Shown here: positions 34,470 through 46,132 of the stretch, piece by piece
Layout of the letters: each line of letters opens with the position of its first letter
How positions within the stretch are numbered: the stretch's first letter is position 1
Translations under genes and position numbers: made by a program
From: Hymenopus coronatus
Taxonomy: Eukaryota; Arthropoda; Insecta; Mantodea; Hymenopodidae
Length of the DNA stretch: 64,000 nt
Assembly: GCA_030762935.1 (NCBI GenBank)
Contig: CM060890.1
Coordinates: forward strand, 151,190,129-151,254,128
Reading direction: 5' to 3'
Notes under the pieces: generated by a model
The model's input: only the letters and a program-made list of their open reading frames with translations
What the model was told of the DNA's origin: nothing
The model's database searches: none

Positions 34470-35460
34470 ATTACTATTTTATTATTCCTAAGAAGTTTAT
34501 GTTGCATGAACTAATTCTATTTTCGGTTTTATCTGAAGTTTGAGTATAAGTAATATACATAGTAACACAAATGATAGATGTGTCATTAACATTAATATCG
34601 CTGATTCAAACACGTAAACGTGTTTGGATAATACATATGTGCTGTTAAACGATGAGTTCTCTTGTGTTATTAATAGGGCCCGGAGTGTTAGCTTTTTCTT
34701 GGCTTTCAAACAATGCTCTTGCCTTTTTCCCACCTATTTAAGCAAGTCGGCGACAAAAGCCTTTTAAACATAATATAGATAAAAATATGAAAACTATTTT
34801 ACTTCAAGGAAGGATGCTATTAATATGTACAGCAATTTAAAACAATGTATTACACAGTAAACGCGTGCTAGAACATTGTAATTAATCTATCTATCAAGCA
34901 CTTTTTTTTAATATACAACACTTACATAAAATAAAGTTCATTTGGTAGCACTGTTGCTATACATGACCAGCCACATTAGCAAATTTTCTGTTGTTTTTTA
35001 ATATATTCCCATAGGCAAAAAAAAAAAAAATATTTCAACATCGCAAGATATCATTGGCGCATACTTCATTCGCACAATTTCCATACCAAGAGCATTCTTT
35101 CCTAGGATAACCCCACATGTTTACTCAAAACAAAACTAAAAGAACTGCTAACAACAATTGTTAATTCAAAGGAACTGAAGAAAAAAGAAAGAAAAAACTT
35201 AAGTTTAGGGAGTTTTAGGTCTTAATGTCCCATTTAGCTTTTTTAGGCTGAATAAGATTAGCGCTCGAACCACTTGAAACATAGAAGTACTTTGAAGCTT
35301 TCCAATTTACAAGGGGAAAAATAGAAAAATCCTGTCCCTAGTTATTACGTAACCAATTTATTCCACGGATCATACGTGAACGCTTCAGTCCGTAGTCGCC
35401 TCGCTCGTGAGCACTAGTTCTCGTTGCCACACTCTCGAGAGTAACGAGCGAGAGCGTGCT
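34462..35460. other. No recognisable gene
   Basis: AT-rich. Near 35395-35450 a GC-richer stretch with repeated cgag/ctcg motifs precedes the stray 90 bp unit, as in the 3' flank of the main 90 bp array. Confidence 0.4.
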
Positions 35461-35463
35461 CTA

Positions 35464-35520
35464 GTTAAAACACATTCCTTCAATAGAGCCTCTCAGCTAG
35501 TACAAGATTCGCAACTTATC
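35464..35520. repeat. Isolated, diverged unit of the 90 bp repeat
   Basis: Contains aaacacattccttcaatag and cctctcagctagtacaag in the same order as the array at 28402-29035, with a small deletion between them. It shows that the 90 bp unit is part of a wider repeat family. Confidence 0.85.
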
Positions 35521-35638
35521 ACCCCAACTTGTACATTTGAAATACGTTCCACTAATAGCTGGGCTAATAAAAGTTTCGCAGTTTTCACACTTTTCATAGA
35601 GCGACTTCTTCGCCATCTATGGGTTTTTGTATGTAGGC

Positions 35639-35674
<36 letters not shown>

Positions 35675-36503
35675 GTTTATTTATTTATGTATTTATTTAT
35701 TAACCTCATTCCTGCTCTTGACTTCTGCTGTTCTTCCTTCATTATTTTCTTCTTTTTTCTTTCATTGTTTCCTTTCGTTTGTTAACGTCTTCCTTACTTT
35801 CTTCTTCTTTTTTTTTCGTCCTGCGCTTCTTTCCACTTCCTTGAACTCAAAACAAATAGAACTCTTTCGGTACTTCTCCTTCCTTTGCTCTTTTGTGTTT
35901 TGGCCAAATGAGAATGTGCTGTAGCCTATTGTACTTATTGGTACAGTAGGAATGATTTTATTTGTCAGTTTGTGTATTTGCTGCAGTACTTTGAACATAT
36001 TTGCCATGGGTTCCCCTAATTTCATTGTTAAGCAAGCAGCCAAGTTTCATGCTTTCTATGAAGCACTACTGCTTGTTACAAAAAGCTCCCTTCGGTGTCC
36101 CACAAACAAGTTTAAGCTGCAAGCATATTTTCTTTAAATGAGTCAGCACGATTATTTTACCAACACTCATTTGAATGTCTTCCTTTCGTCTTGTCAACTC
36201 CTCTCGTGCAGATAAAAAAAAAAAAACGATCAAAATAGATAAATAAAAAACATAACTTTTGTAAGTCGCATAACGCCCTCATGAGTTGCTAATAAAACAC
36301 TGACAAAAATAATTAATCAAAAATGCAAAAATAATACCAAAATTAAGAGAATACAGGAACAAATTTACTATCGCAAAATAACTTCTAGATTAATAATTTA
36401 TAAAATTATTTGTTGATTGTTTAAATAAAAGAACAATGTAAAATGCAGTTTGAGAAAGGGCTTAAGTGTAAATTTTACTTACTTCAATTTTAAATATCAC
36501 AAA

Positions 36504-36562
<59 letters not shown>

Positions 36563-36794
36563 AAAACATTGAAATTCATCATCTAAGCTTTTGCTAAAAC
36601 GTTTTCTTTACTTGGTAACGGAGCTTACAACGAACTTGTAAAGTCGACCTCGTCATGTTGGATACATAAGGTTAGTTGGAATAATGACATAGTGATGCTG
36701 AAAAGTGTTTAATAAAACTGGAGCGGTGCCAAATTCATGGGAAACACATATAGTGTTTCAACACGCTGCAGTTAAATGAACCAATTAAAGACGC
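35521..36794. other. No gene; several microsatellites
   Basis: Holds (TTA)n at about 35643-35672, pyrimidine-rich sequence at 35700-35850, (TA)n at about 36510-36547 followed by (AAT)n to about 36562. No coding structure is seen. Confidence 0.45.
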
Positions 36795-37440
36795 TAATTT
36801 ATGCAATTCACATGACTTTCTCTACTTATACTGCAACAAACTATTCTTACAAAAACGTATTCTTCTCTCTACTTCAGACTTACCAATAGCGGTAATCAAA
36901 TCTTTTGACAACTGGTTGATGTGTGAGGGCTTCTCCATGCACGACCACTACAATGGCCAATTCTATTTGAGAACGGATTGTGTTAGAAAATTTAAATAAA
37001 CCAAGGAATATATCACGAAAATGTTAACTGCACTACAATGTATGCTTTAACGAGATCTACATGTTTTCTCAATAAGATTTTGTATACCACCAGTTATGTA
37101 AAAGTCATACATAATGAACAGGACTTTCTTCATATGCTACTTTCAGTAAATTAGATTAAACTTTTATATATCAAATAAATGTCTTTAATCAAATCATTAG
37201 AGGCATACATGAGAAACTAAAATTTCGAAATGTGCCACGTAAAGAAGCTTTGTTGTGAGGGAATTTCGTTGAAAATCTTCGTTTGGTACTTATCAAAATT
37301 TTCAGCTCTGAACTATGCTGCTCTCATACACGTAACAACACAAAGATAACAGTTTTTTTCTAATTTTTATGTTTAAGGGATCTCCAACAACGTATTTTCA
37401 ACAAAATCTGAGTACATTGTAGATGATAAAGAAAGTAATA
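36795..37440 (+). mobile_element. Copy J of the ~0.9 kb family
   Basis: Left end cacatgactttctctac at 36809-36825, then tgcaacaaactattc, taacgagatctacatg, the ttagaggcatacatgagaaa segment, gaaaatcttcg and a right end aaagaaagta near 37429-37438. The interior is shortened. Confidence 0.7.
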
Positions 37441-37493
37441 AGATTTAAGACAATTAGGGATAACTATAGTAAGCCACCATTCCATAGGACGTG

Positions 37494-37640
37494 AAATACC
37501 TCAATATCAGGATTAAGGCTCTTTTACGTGCCGTAAAACTTCAACATTGGACAACCACTCCAGCACGCCATTCAGTATGAATCAGCGACCTCGTGAACTA
37601 GATGCTAGACCACCTTTAAGCTCAATGGTCATAACGGACG
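37494..37640 (-). mobile_element. Probable tRNA-derived SINE fragment
   Basis: On the minus strand, a head with ggtggtctagcatc (A-box-like) and a weak ggtcgctgattcat (B-box-like) is followed by ttttacggcacgtaaaagagcc. That segment also occurs in the SINE at 45865-46132. The B box is degenerate. Confidence 0.5.
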
Positions 37641-37649
37641 CTGAATAAC

Positions 37650-39650
37650 ATCCGAGTCTCTCCGTGGTTAGAGTTGTCCCTGCTTCTGCTAGGTACTAAC
37701 CTTCTCTGTATCACCTTCGTGCTTAGAGTTGTCTCTGCATCTGCTAGGTGCTAGCCTTCACTCTGTCCCCTCCGTGGTTAGAGGTGTCCATGCTTCTGCT
37801 AGATGCTAGCTTTCTCTCTGTCACCTCCGTCGTTAGAGTTGTCCCTGCTTCTGCTAGGTGATAGCCTTCTCTGTGTCACCTCTGAGGTTAGAGTTGTTCC
37901 TGCTTCTGCTAGGTGCTAGCCTTCTCTCTGTCATCTCCGTGGTTATAATTGTCCCTGCTTCTGCTAGGTGCTAGCCTTCTCTCTGACATCACCGTGGTTA
38001 GACTTGTCCCTGCTTCTGCTGGGTGCTAGACTTCACTCTGTCACCTCCGTGGTTACGGTTGTCCCTGCTTCTGCTAGGTGCTAGCCTTCTCTCTGTCATC
38101 TCCGTGGTAAGAGTTGTCCCTGCTTCTCCCAGGTGCTAGCCTTCTATGTGACATCTCCATGGTTAGAGTTTTCCCTGCTTCTGCTAGGTGCTAGCCTTCT
38201 CTCTGTTACATCCGTGGTTAAGGTTGTCCCTGCTTCTGCTTGGTGCTATCCTTCTCTGTGTCATCTCCGTGGTTAGAGTTGTCCCTGCGTTTGCTGGGTG
38301 CTAGCCTTCTCTGTGTCACCTCCCTGGTTAGAGATGTCCCTGCTTCTGCTAGGTGCTAGCCTTCTCTCTGTCACCTCCGTGGTTAGAGTTGTCCCAGCTT
38401 CTGCTAGGTGCTAGCTTTCACTCTGTCCCCTCCGAGGTAGGAGTTGTCCCTGCTTCTGCTAGGTGCTAGCCTTCTCTCTGTCAACTTCGTGGTTAGAGTT
38501 GTCCCTGCTTCTACTATGTGCTAGCTTTCACTCTGTCCCCTCCGATGTTAGATTTGTCCCTGCTTCTGCTAGGTGCTAGCCTTCACTCTGTCACCTCCGT
38601 GGTTAGAGTTGTCCCTGCTTCTGCTAGGTGCTAGCCTTCTCTGTGTCACCTCCAGGGTTAGATTTGTCCCTGCTTTTGCTAGGTGATAGCCTTCTCTGCG
38701 TCACCTCCGTGGTTAGAGTTGTCCATGCTTCTGCTAGGTGCTAGCCTTCTCTGTGTCACCTCCTTGGTTAGAGCTGTCCCTGCTTCAGCTAGGTGCTAGC
38801 CTTCTCTGTGTCACCTCCGTGGTTAGAGTTCTCCCTCCTTCTGCTATTTGTTAGCCTTTTCGGTGTCACCTCCGTGGTTAGAGTTGACCTTGCTTCTGCT
38901 AGGTGCTAGCCTTCTCTCTGTCACCTCCGTGGTTAGAGTTGTCCCTGCTTTTATTCGGTGTTAGCCTTCACACTGTCAACTCCGTGGTTAGAGTTGCCCC
39001 TGCTTCTGCTAGGTGTCAGCCTTCTCTCTGTCACCTCCGTCGTTATAGTTGTCCCTGCTTCTGCCAGGTGCTAGCCTACACTCTGTCCCTTTCGTGGTTA
39101 GAGTTGTCCCTCCTTCTGCTAGGTGCTAGCCTTCTCTCTGTCACATCCGTGGTTAGATTGTTCCTGCTTCTACTAGGTGCTAGCCTTCTGTGTGTCACCT
39201 CCGTGGTTAGACTTGTCCCTGCTTCTGCTATGTGTTAGCCTGCACTCTGTCCGCTTCTTAGTTAGAGTTATCCCTCCTTCTGCTAGTTGTTAGCCTTCTC
39301 TCTGTCAACTCCGTGGTTAGAGTTGTCCCTGCTTCTGCTAGGTGATAGCCTTCTCTGTGTCACCTCTGAGGTTAGAGTTGTTCCTGCTTCTGCTAGGTGC
39401 TAGCCTTCTCTCTGTGACCCCCGTGGTAAGAGTTGTCCGTGCTTCTGCTAAGTGCTAGCTTTCTCTCTGTCACATCCGAGGTTAGAGTTGTCCCTTCTTC
39501 TACAAGGTGCTAGCCTTCACTCTGTCCCCTCCGTGGTTAGAGTTGTCCCTGCTTCTGCTAGGTGCTAGCCTTCACTTTGTCCCCTCCGGGTTAGAATTCT
39601 CTGCTTCTGCTAGGAGCTAGCCTTCTCTGTGTCACCTCCGTTGTTAGAGC
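37650..39650. repeat. 55 bp minisatellite, about 36 units
   Basis: The unit contains gttagagttgtccctgc, ttctgctaggtgctag and ccttctctctgtcacc. Successive units start 55 bp apart (for example 37666 and 37721). Units differ by scattered substitutions and small indels, so the array is not young. Open frames in it are by-products. Confidence 0.95.
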
Positions 39651-39864
39651 ATTAGGACACGTGACAGACGCAGATACCTGTCTAAGACCAAGCTAGCTGG
39701 TATCAAATCTACGGTGTCGTGGGTTGAAGAGCGGAGCGGAAGGCACACTGGTTGGTAAAGTCCATAAGCTTTGTCAAATGTTCTTCTGCAGTCTTCATAT
39801 ACCGCTCAACCATGTTGTCCTACTGTAAGGTGCAGAGGTGTTTTGCGTGCACTGTGTACGCCAA

Positions 39865-40085
39865 TATTGTGTAGTTCGGGTGGGGGATTTTCTTGAATAC
39901 CTTCGTGTCGCATCCTTGGAAAATACTGAACTTAAACACCAAGTTTGGTATTTAACGGACTTTTCGTTTTTGAGATATGCTGCCCACAGACACACACAGA
40001 CAATATTTCTAAAAATGCTTCTTTTCGTTTCAGAGGGTCTCGTAACACATTTCTGATGAAATCTCGGTATCGAATTTTTGGGTCC
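39865..40085 (+). mobile_element. 3' fragment of the ~0.9 kb family (copy K)
   Basis: Shows gggtgggggattttcttg, catccttggaaaatactg, taacggacttttcg, a CACACA tract and gaaatctcggtatcg, then breaks off at gaatttttgggt exactly where the next tandem array starts. Confidence 0.7.
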
Positions 40086-40960
40086 ACAGCTTTCCGGTGG
40101 TAGTAAAGTTGGGAGCTTTATCCATGTGGATGCAAACATTTTTGCTATCTTCACCATACAATCGTGGAATCACTTCATCAAAAATGGGCTCTGTTTCCAA
40201 AGCTTTCCCGTGGCGGTAATGCTGGGAAGACTGTGTGCTTTACCTATGTGGATACAAACATTTGGAGCATCTTCACAATACAACCAGGGAATCACTTAAT
40301 CAAATTTGGGTCTGTTTCCACAGCTTTCCTGTGGTAGTAATGCTGGGAAGACTGTGTGCTTTATCTATGTGGATACAAACATTTGGAGCATCTTCACAAT
40401 ACAACCAGGGAATCACTTCATCAAAATTGGGTCTGTTTCCACAGCTTTCCGGTAGTAGTAAAGGTTTGTGCTTCATCCATGTGGATGTACACAATTGTGA
40501 CAATCGGGGAATCACTTCATCACAGCTTTACGGCAGTAGTAAAGCTCGGTGCTTCACCCATGTGAATGCACACAAGTGTGACAATCGGGGAATCACTTCA
40601 TCACAGCTTTACGGCAGTAGTAATGCTCGGTGCTTCACCCATGTGAATGCACACAAGTGTGACAATCGGGGAATCACTTCATCACAGCTTTCCGGCGGTA
40701 GTAATGCTCGGTGCTTCACCCATGTGAATGCACACAAATGTGACAATCGGGGAATCACTTCATCACAGCTTTCCGGCAGTAGTAAAGCTCGGTGCTTCAC
40801 CCATGTGAATGCACACAAGTGTGACAATCGGGGAATCACTTCATCACAGCTTTCCGGTGGTAGTAATGCTGGAAAGGCTGGTGCTTTATCCATGTGGATA
40901 CAAAATTTAGGGCATCTTCACCATACAACCGGAGAATCATTTCATCAAAATTGGGTCCAT
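40085..40960. repeat. Tandem array switching from ~121 bp to 81 bp units
   Basis: cagcttt recurs at about 40087, 40200, 40321 and 40442 (113-121 bp apart) and then at 40523, 40604, 40685, 40766 and 40847 (exactly 81 bp apart). The shorter unit lacks ~40 bp of the longer one, and the last unit reverts to the long form. 81 bp is 27 codons, so a 305-codon + frame (40235-41152) stays open. It matches nothing I recognise. Confidence 0.92.
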
Positions 40961-41890
40961 AATATTCCTTTGATAGGCTGTATTAATTTTTACATTGTTG
41001 ACAACCTTGTGAATGCCAAATTGCCCCCGAGAGCAAGAGCCTGCAACCACCATGAATCCCTTGGAAAACTTTTCCTTGATCTCTCGAATGAAGTTGAAGC
41101 ATCACTTTTAGCTCACTTGATGGCAATAATTATCCGGAGTTCGTTTGTGTAATGTCATGACTCATCTAAAGAAACACCTATTGCCACATTTCACCTGCCA
41201 GGTGGTGTTCATAAAGTTTTCTTACGCTCTTTCAAGGCACATCCATGTGCTTTATGGCGCCGTTCTACACCTAGATTATTGTGTTCTTTTAGATATTCCA
41301 ATGCTTCTTTGCGTTGGTCATCCTGGCTTCTACTTCTTTAGGCCGTGCTGGTTGTGCCCTTTGTCTTGCTAGCCTCATTTCCTCTGTGTTATACGGCCCA
41401 CAGGCGACTTACTTAAGGTAAAACCTTTTTGTTTGCATACTTCCACTGTCAACCTCATATGAGTTGGAGGGCGATCCAAAGTCCTCCGAGCTTAAGTGGG
41501 ACAATCCTCCGCACATTGGCTTAATTTCTTCTTTCTTGTTTTTATTCGTAAACAATAACCACATGTGTTGATTCTTGTAGGGATGGAAACTTAGAAACTC
41601 ATTTGCCATTAAGGAATTTTATAAATTTTTCCCTCATAATTCCAAAACTATTCAATAAAATTTTGATTCTTTTTGGCATTGTTAGTGTTTACATAATCTA
41701 GCAATTAATCAGAATTTGTTTTTCTCTGATATTTTATCTGACACAATAGCTATAATACCTAGAAAATCCATTAGCTATGACAGTTTTATAATAAATGTAT
41801 AACACTGTTCTGCTTATGCAGATAGAAGTCTGGTTTTCATATTTTCTCCCAAGTTAAAGTTATGTTTGCAAACTAAAAATAAATAAATAA
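40961..41890. other. Unassigned sequence
   Basis: GC content near 45 percent up to about 41530, higher than the flanks. Possible remains of a transposon or processed sequence. No motif is firm enough to name. Confidence 0.3.
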
Positions 41891-42130
41891 GTAGTGGCTC
41901 AGTTGATGATGTGCTGGTTTTCTGATCCCAAAGTCGCGGGTTCTAAACCGGCCAAGACTGACGATTTTAAGGGTAGTTAAAAGCGACAGCCCCATGCCAA
42001 TTAAATTTACTGGCATGTAAAAGAAATCCTGCGAGATCCTGGTAATTAACAGCACCGTATCCCAACAAACTGCTCTTAGAGCGTTAGGTGCTGAAGTGAG
42101 AGTCAAATCAGTTAAACCCCTCTGTTTATT
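41891..42130 (+). mobile_element. tRNA-derived SINE
   Basis: The head has an A-box-like tggctcagttgatg and a B-box-like cgggttctaaac spaced as in a tRNA gene. The body contains tttactggcatgtaaaagaa and ctgcgagatcctgg. Such SINEs are transcribed by RNA polymerase III and moved by LINE enzymes. The 3' tail is not distinct. A tail-like acgttaagccaataat sequence at 43719 may come from a related copy. Confidence 0.7.
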
Positions 42131-42159
42131 ACATCTCGAGAAATCAATAATCAAAAATA

Positions 42160-42788
42160 TTCTGAAAATGATTTAACGTCTCAAAAACTACTTCGCTTAA
42201 ATTGGGTGTTTTAACGAGATCCGAATTCTTTGTTTAAGAAACATTTGCCTATTTATTAGGTTTTATCAACTATAAAGTATATAACAAAATTCACTCTGGA
42301 TGAGGGTCATAATGCCAATATTGAAAAAAACATTAATATACTCTTTTTATTTAAATATATTTTAATAAATGGCATTTAAATAAAACTCCTAAGTCATTTT
42401 TCAGAAATTGAAACATTTCGAAAATTGTCCATGTAAAGGGTAATCTTGAGTGGAGTGAATCTGTTGAAAATCTGCATGAAACATCTTTGAAAATGCTCAA
42501 ATTATGTATGAAGTTTGCTATTTAACCGACTTTTCGTTTTGAGTATGCTGTTCACAGACACACGCACATGCAAATACACAGACAGACATACAGACAGACG
42601 TAAGACAGACAGACAGACGAATGGATGGATGGATGGATGGATGGATGGATGGGTGGATGGAGAACCAGACACACTGAAACATTATTTTTTTTTCTGATTT
42701 TTTTTTTTAATTTAGAGCATCGCAAAACATATTTGCTATGAAGTGACTATTTATGGAATGCTTGTTACTGTATATAGTAGGGAAAGTG
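42160..42788 (+). mobile_element. Copy L of the ~0.9 kb family
   Basis: Landmarks ttttaacgagatcc, catttttcagaaattg, gtaaagggtaatcttg, gaccgactt-like aaccgacttttcg and gctgttcacagac lead to a long CAGA/GATG tract (42570-42660). The right end has agtagggaaagtg at about 42776-42788 and a recognisable upstream hairpin arm. Confidence 0.7.
42614..42660. repeat. (ATGG)n microsatellite inside copy L
   Basis: About ten ATGG units directly after a CAGA tract. Confidence 0.93.
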
Positions 42789-43285
42789 TTAGGAATGCTG
42801 TTGAGTCCAGGTCTCCTCGCTTGTCACATGTCTTTCTCTGCCATCTAGTTGTTGCTAAGGCAGTACTGTCATTTAATGTTTGCTGCGGTCAAATGGAAAA
42901 GCGAGCGCTGGGGGTGTCGGATGGCATACAGTAGCAGATATCACCTGGGCAGTGATATTGTAAATTACAACACATTTTCCAAGATAATTTAGAAAATTCT
43001 GTCGGCGTTTATGCATATAAATGAAACGTCATCGTCCATTTGAGCAGCAAATTTGATATTTGAATAGTTAAAACACAAATATCTCCGTGGGCAAGTTGAG
43101 ATGGCCATCTTTCTATTAAGGTGATTCAGTGATATTAAATCTTTATACAATTGTGCAGTGGGTATTTAATGCCAATAATATGTAATGTGAGGCAACACTT
43201 GTGCAAGCGTGCGGTATCGTCATTGTGTTCTATGGTTGCTGTTTACAAACATCTCGGCCACTATATATTTGTGTTGCAGAAAATT

Positions 43286-43341
<56 letters not shown>

Positions 43342-44770
43342 TTACATTATTAGTGCAATTGATGCTTAATAAGCAACTTTGACAGTGTTGTTTGATTGCA
43401 TCACTGGAACTCTTTGGAACAGTGTAGAATGAGGCATGCATGTTACCTGTTCTGAAGAAACAGCTTTACCTTCACTTGATTGTTATATTCAACCCTACTC
43501 CGCAAGTATGCCAACATTCACTGTGCTCTTTGTATTCAAATGATAAACACAGTGAGGCAAAATTCGGTTAAATAATTGTCACTTTGCACAATGTACACGT
43601 TCTTACATCCCATTAGGTATAATAGAAACCACGTGGCAGCCTAAGCATTCGCTGTCTTGGATGAGTATCAAAATGCACGGATTTTGCTTTACCGTTAGTT
43701 TCTTAAATAATAAAAGAATACGTTAAGCCAATAATAATAATAATAATATAATAGATTTCATTCACTTACTCGAATCTAAATATTTTTGTCACATCAAATT
43801 TCTCATATGATCTACATATATTTGGATTGCACTTCTCCAAGAAATTAGGAAAATGCATTGTGATTTTATCACCTTTCGCTACATAATCCAACAGCTCTTT
43901 AAATAATATTAGCTAAGATTTTAACGTCATTCTTTGTTCTTTACAAAGCCAAACACAGAACAAGGACAGAGATTGTGAAATTTGAACCACATAGTAGTAT
44001 GCAGATAGAACTCCTTTTATTACAAATATTGTTCTTTATGCAGGTGCAAAAGAAAACGTTAGTCACAGAATATGGGGAAACGCTCTTTTCCTGTTTGGAC
44101 TGACCAGAGTGAACCTCTATAGTAACTTTCTATTGTGTTTTCTAAGCTCTCAGAGGTCTCATTCATAATGAAAGTTAAAAGTAAGTAATGCTGAAAACTT
44201 ATTATGCGTATTGTGATAAAACTGTTCACAATGACTCAGTAAATATAAAAATAATCCTTGAGTTAAACGCAAAATTGTAGGTATGTAAGGGGCAAGCTTT
44301 CAAGTTTATCTCAAGCACAAATGTAACAAACTAGCGAATTATCAAGCCATCTCCGACGCGTATCTGACATATTTATAGAAACAAATTGTATGGTACATAG
44401 CACTTTTTCAAGCTCGTGTTTATTTATTCATATACATAACGTCTTTTGTCTCTACTTTCAGGTCGCCACATAACATCAGTTGGTTCATCTTCTCTTGCGA
44501 TTGGCTGTTATTTATATTTTCGTTTGTGGTTGTGACATCGACATTATGTTTATTTTAAATTGTAAATTCCACCATAATGTGTATTTCATATCTTTACCCT
44601 CATTTGTAAAAGCTTATAGTGAGTACCGGTCCACGATAACGAAACAAAGATCATTATAAAAATAATTACGAACTTTCTCTAAAATAAATATACCTGCTGA
44701 TTTGGATTCCCTTCTTTTCTTAGTGTTCTTAATAGTTTTATAAACACAAAAAGGAAGAGAGTATCCTAGA
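42789..44770. other. No recognisable gene
   Basis: AT-rich. It contains (TA)n at about 43292-43339 and a short (AAT)n at about 43730-43749. A hydrophobic open stretch after an AG at 44461 was considered and rejected as an exon. Confidence 0.4.
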
Positions 44771-45190
44771 ACAATAGCTTCCCAACAATTTGATTCCAAG
44801 CTGTATCCTACCCCATGTTAAATACCACCAATTTGATCTCCAGTCTGTATATCTATATGGCCCATATTTGATTTCCAGGCTGTATAAACGCCCCATGTTA
44901 AATGCCAGGTTCTTCATATCCAGGCTGCACAAATATCCCGTGTTAAATACCAGCTTCTTGATTTCCAGGCTGAATAAATATTTCATAATAAACGCCAGAT
45001 ATTGGATTTTCAGACTGTATAAATGTCCCATGTTAAATACCAGCTTCTTGAGTTCCAGGCTGAATAAATATTTCATAATAAACGCCAGATATTGGATTTT
45101 CAGACTGTATAAATGTCCCATGTTAAATGCCAGCAACTTAATTTCCAGGCTGAATAAATGTCCCAGGTTAACTGTAAACTAATTGATTTT

Positions 45191-45462
45191 CAACCCGCCT
45201 GGGTAGTGTGGTGGTAGCGTGTCTGCCTCACATTAAAAAGGTCGTGAGTTCGAATCTCACTTAGGGTGAGTTACCCGGATAAGGCTTTTTTCGGGGTTTC
45301 CCCTTATCCTGAGAAGACTAATGTCGAGTAACTTTAAGCTCCGTGGACCCCAAGATTATTTGAGCATCATTTCACCAATTTCATTCATCGTCCGATATGA
45401 CCAACCAGGCTAAAGGACGTTAAACTAAACTAAACTATAAAAAAAAAAAAAAAAAAAAAAAA
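45191..45462 (+). mobile_element. tRNA-derived SINE inserted in the 45 bp array
   Basis: The tRNA-like head (45191-45263) has tgtggtggtagcgtg (A box) and gtgagttcgaatctc (B box). The body includes ggataaggctttttt, ctccgtggacccc and gaccaaccaggctaaagg, and the tail is a taaac repeat followed by ~22 adenines at 45439-45462. Array units lie on both sides. A target duplication is not clear. Confidence 0.88.
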
Positions 45463-45864
45463 TTCATATGTTAAATTCCAGCATTTTGATTCTCAGACTG
45501 TATAAATATCCCATGTTAAATGCCAGCTAATTGATTTTCAGGTTGTATAAATGCCCCATATTAAATGTCAGCCATTTGAATTCCAGGCTGCATAAATGGC
45601 CCATGTTAAATGCATGCGATTTGTTTTCCAGGCTGTATAAATCTCCCATGTTTTATCAGCTCCTTGATTTCCAGGCTGTATAAATGTCCCATTTCAACTG
45701 TCAACTACTTAATTTCCAGGCTGTATAAATATTACATGTCAAATGCCAGTTATGTGATATCCAGGCTGTATGAATACCCCATGTTAAATTTCAACTACTT
45801 GATTTTCAGGCTGTATAAATGTCCCACGCTGAAAAAAAATGTAAATGGCGTGTTATTTATGGAC

Positions 45865-46132
45865 GCTCTTTAACTACTATGTTTCTCAGCGTCCCATTTT
45901 ATACTGGGCGTGATAGACCGCTTAATTTTGCTCAGAGGCCTCTCTATCAGGTTTGAGATCCTTTTACATGCCGTAAATCTACGACACGGGACCAACGGCT
46001 TTACTTTCCTTCCAAAGGAAGCCATGCTAAGAATTTTTACACCCAAAAAATCCATCGTCCTCCGCCGGGTTTGAACCCGCGACTATGCGTACATGAAGTT
46101 AGCATGATAACCATTACACCACGGAGGGTGAC
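45865..46132 (-). mobile_element. Second tRNA-derived SINE family, inserted in the 45 bp array
   Basis: On the minus strand the head (46130-46060) folds like a tRNA with a closed acceptor-like stem, an A box around tggtgtaatgg and the B box cgggttcaaaccc. The body has cttcctttggaaggaaag, gtcgtagatttacggc and cctctgagcaaaattaag, and ends gggacgctgag. A shorter copy of the same family lies at 56378-56610 on +. Confidence 0.88.

Noticed and set aside
37650..39660. CRISPR-like array (short regular repeats)
   Set aside because: Units are contiguous with no unique spacers, and the context is eukaryotic; this is a minisatellite.
40235..41152. 305-codon open frame with 27-residue repeats
   Set aside because: Explained by 81 bp units; upstream 113-121 bp units are not in a common frame and nothing resembles a protein family.
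44462..44560. Possible transmembrane exon after the AG at 44460-44461, attractive because EGF ligands need a membrane segment
   Set aside because: The hydrophobic frame ends in a stop without a donor in a suitable phase, it lies upstream of exon B, and no extracellular or cytoplasmic context is present.
45191..45263. Functional tRNA gene on the + strand
   Set aside because: It continues into a SINE body with taaac/poly-A tail and lacks a clean acceptor stem.
46060..46130. Functional tRNA gene on the minus strand
   Set aside because: The tRNA-like fold is attached to a SINE body and has mismatches in the anticodon stem. A second copy with the same body lies at 56378.
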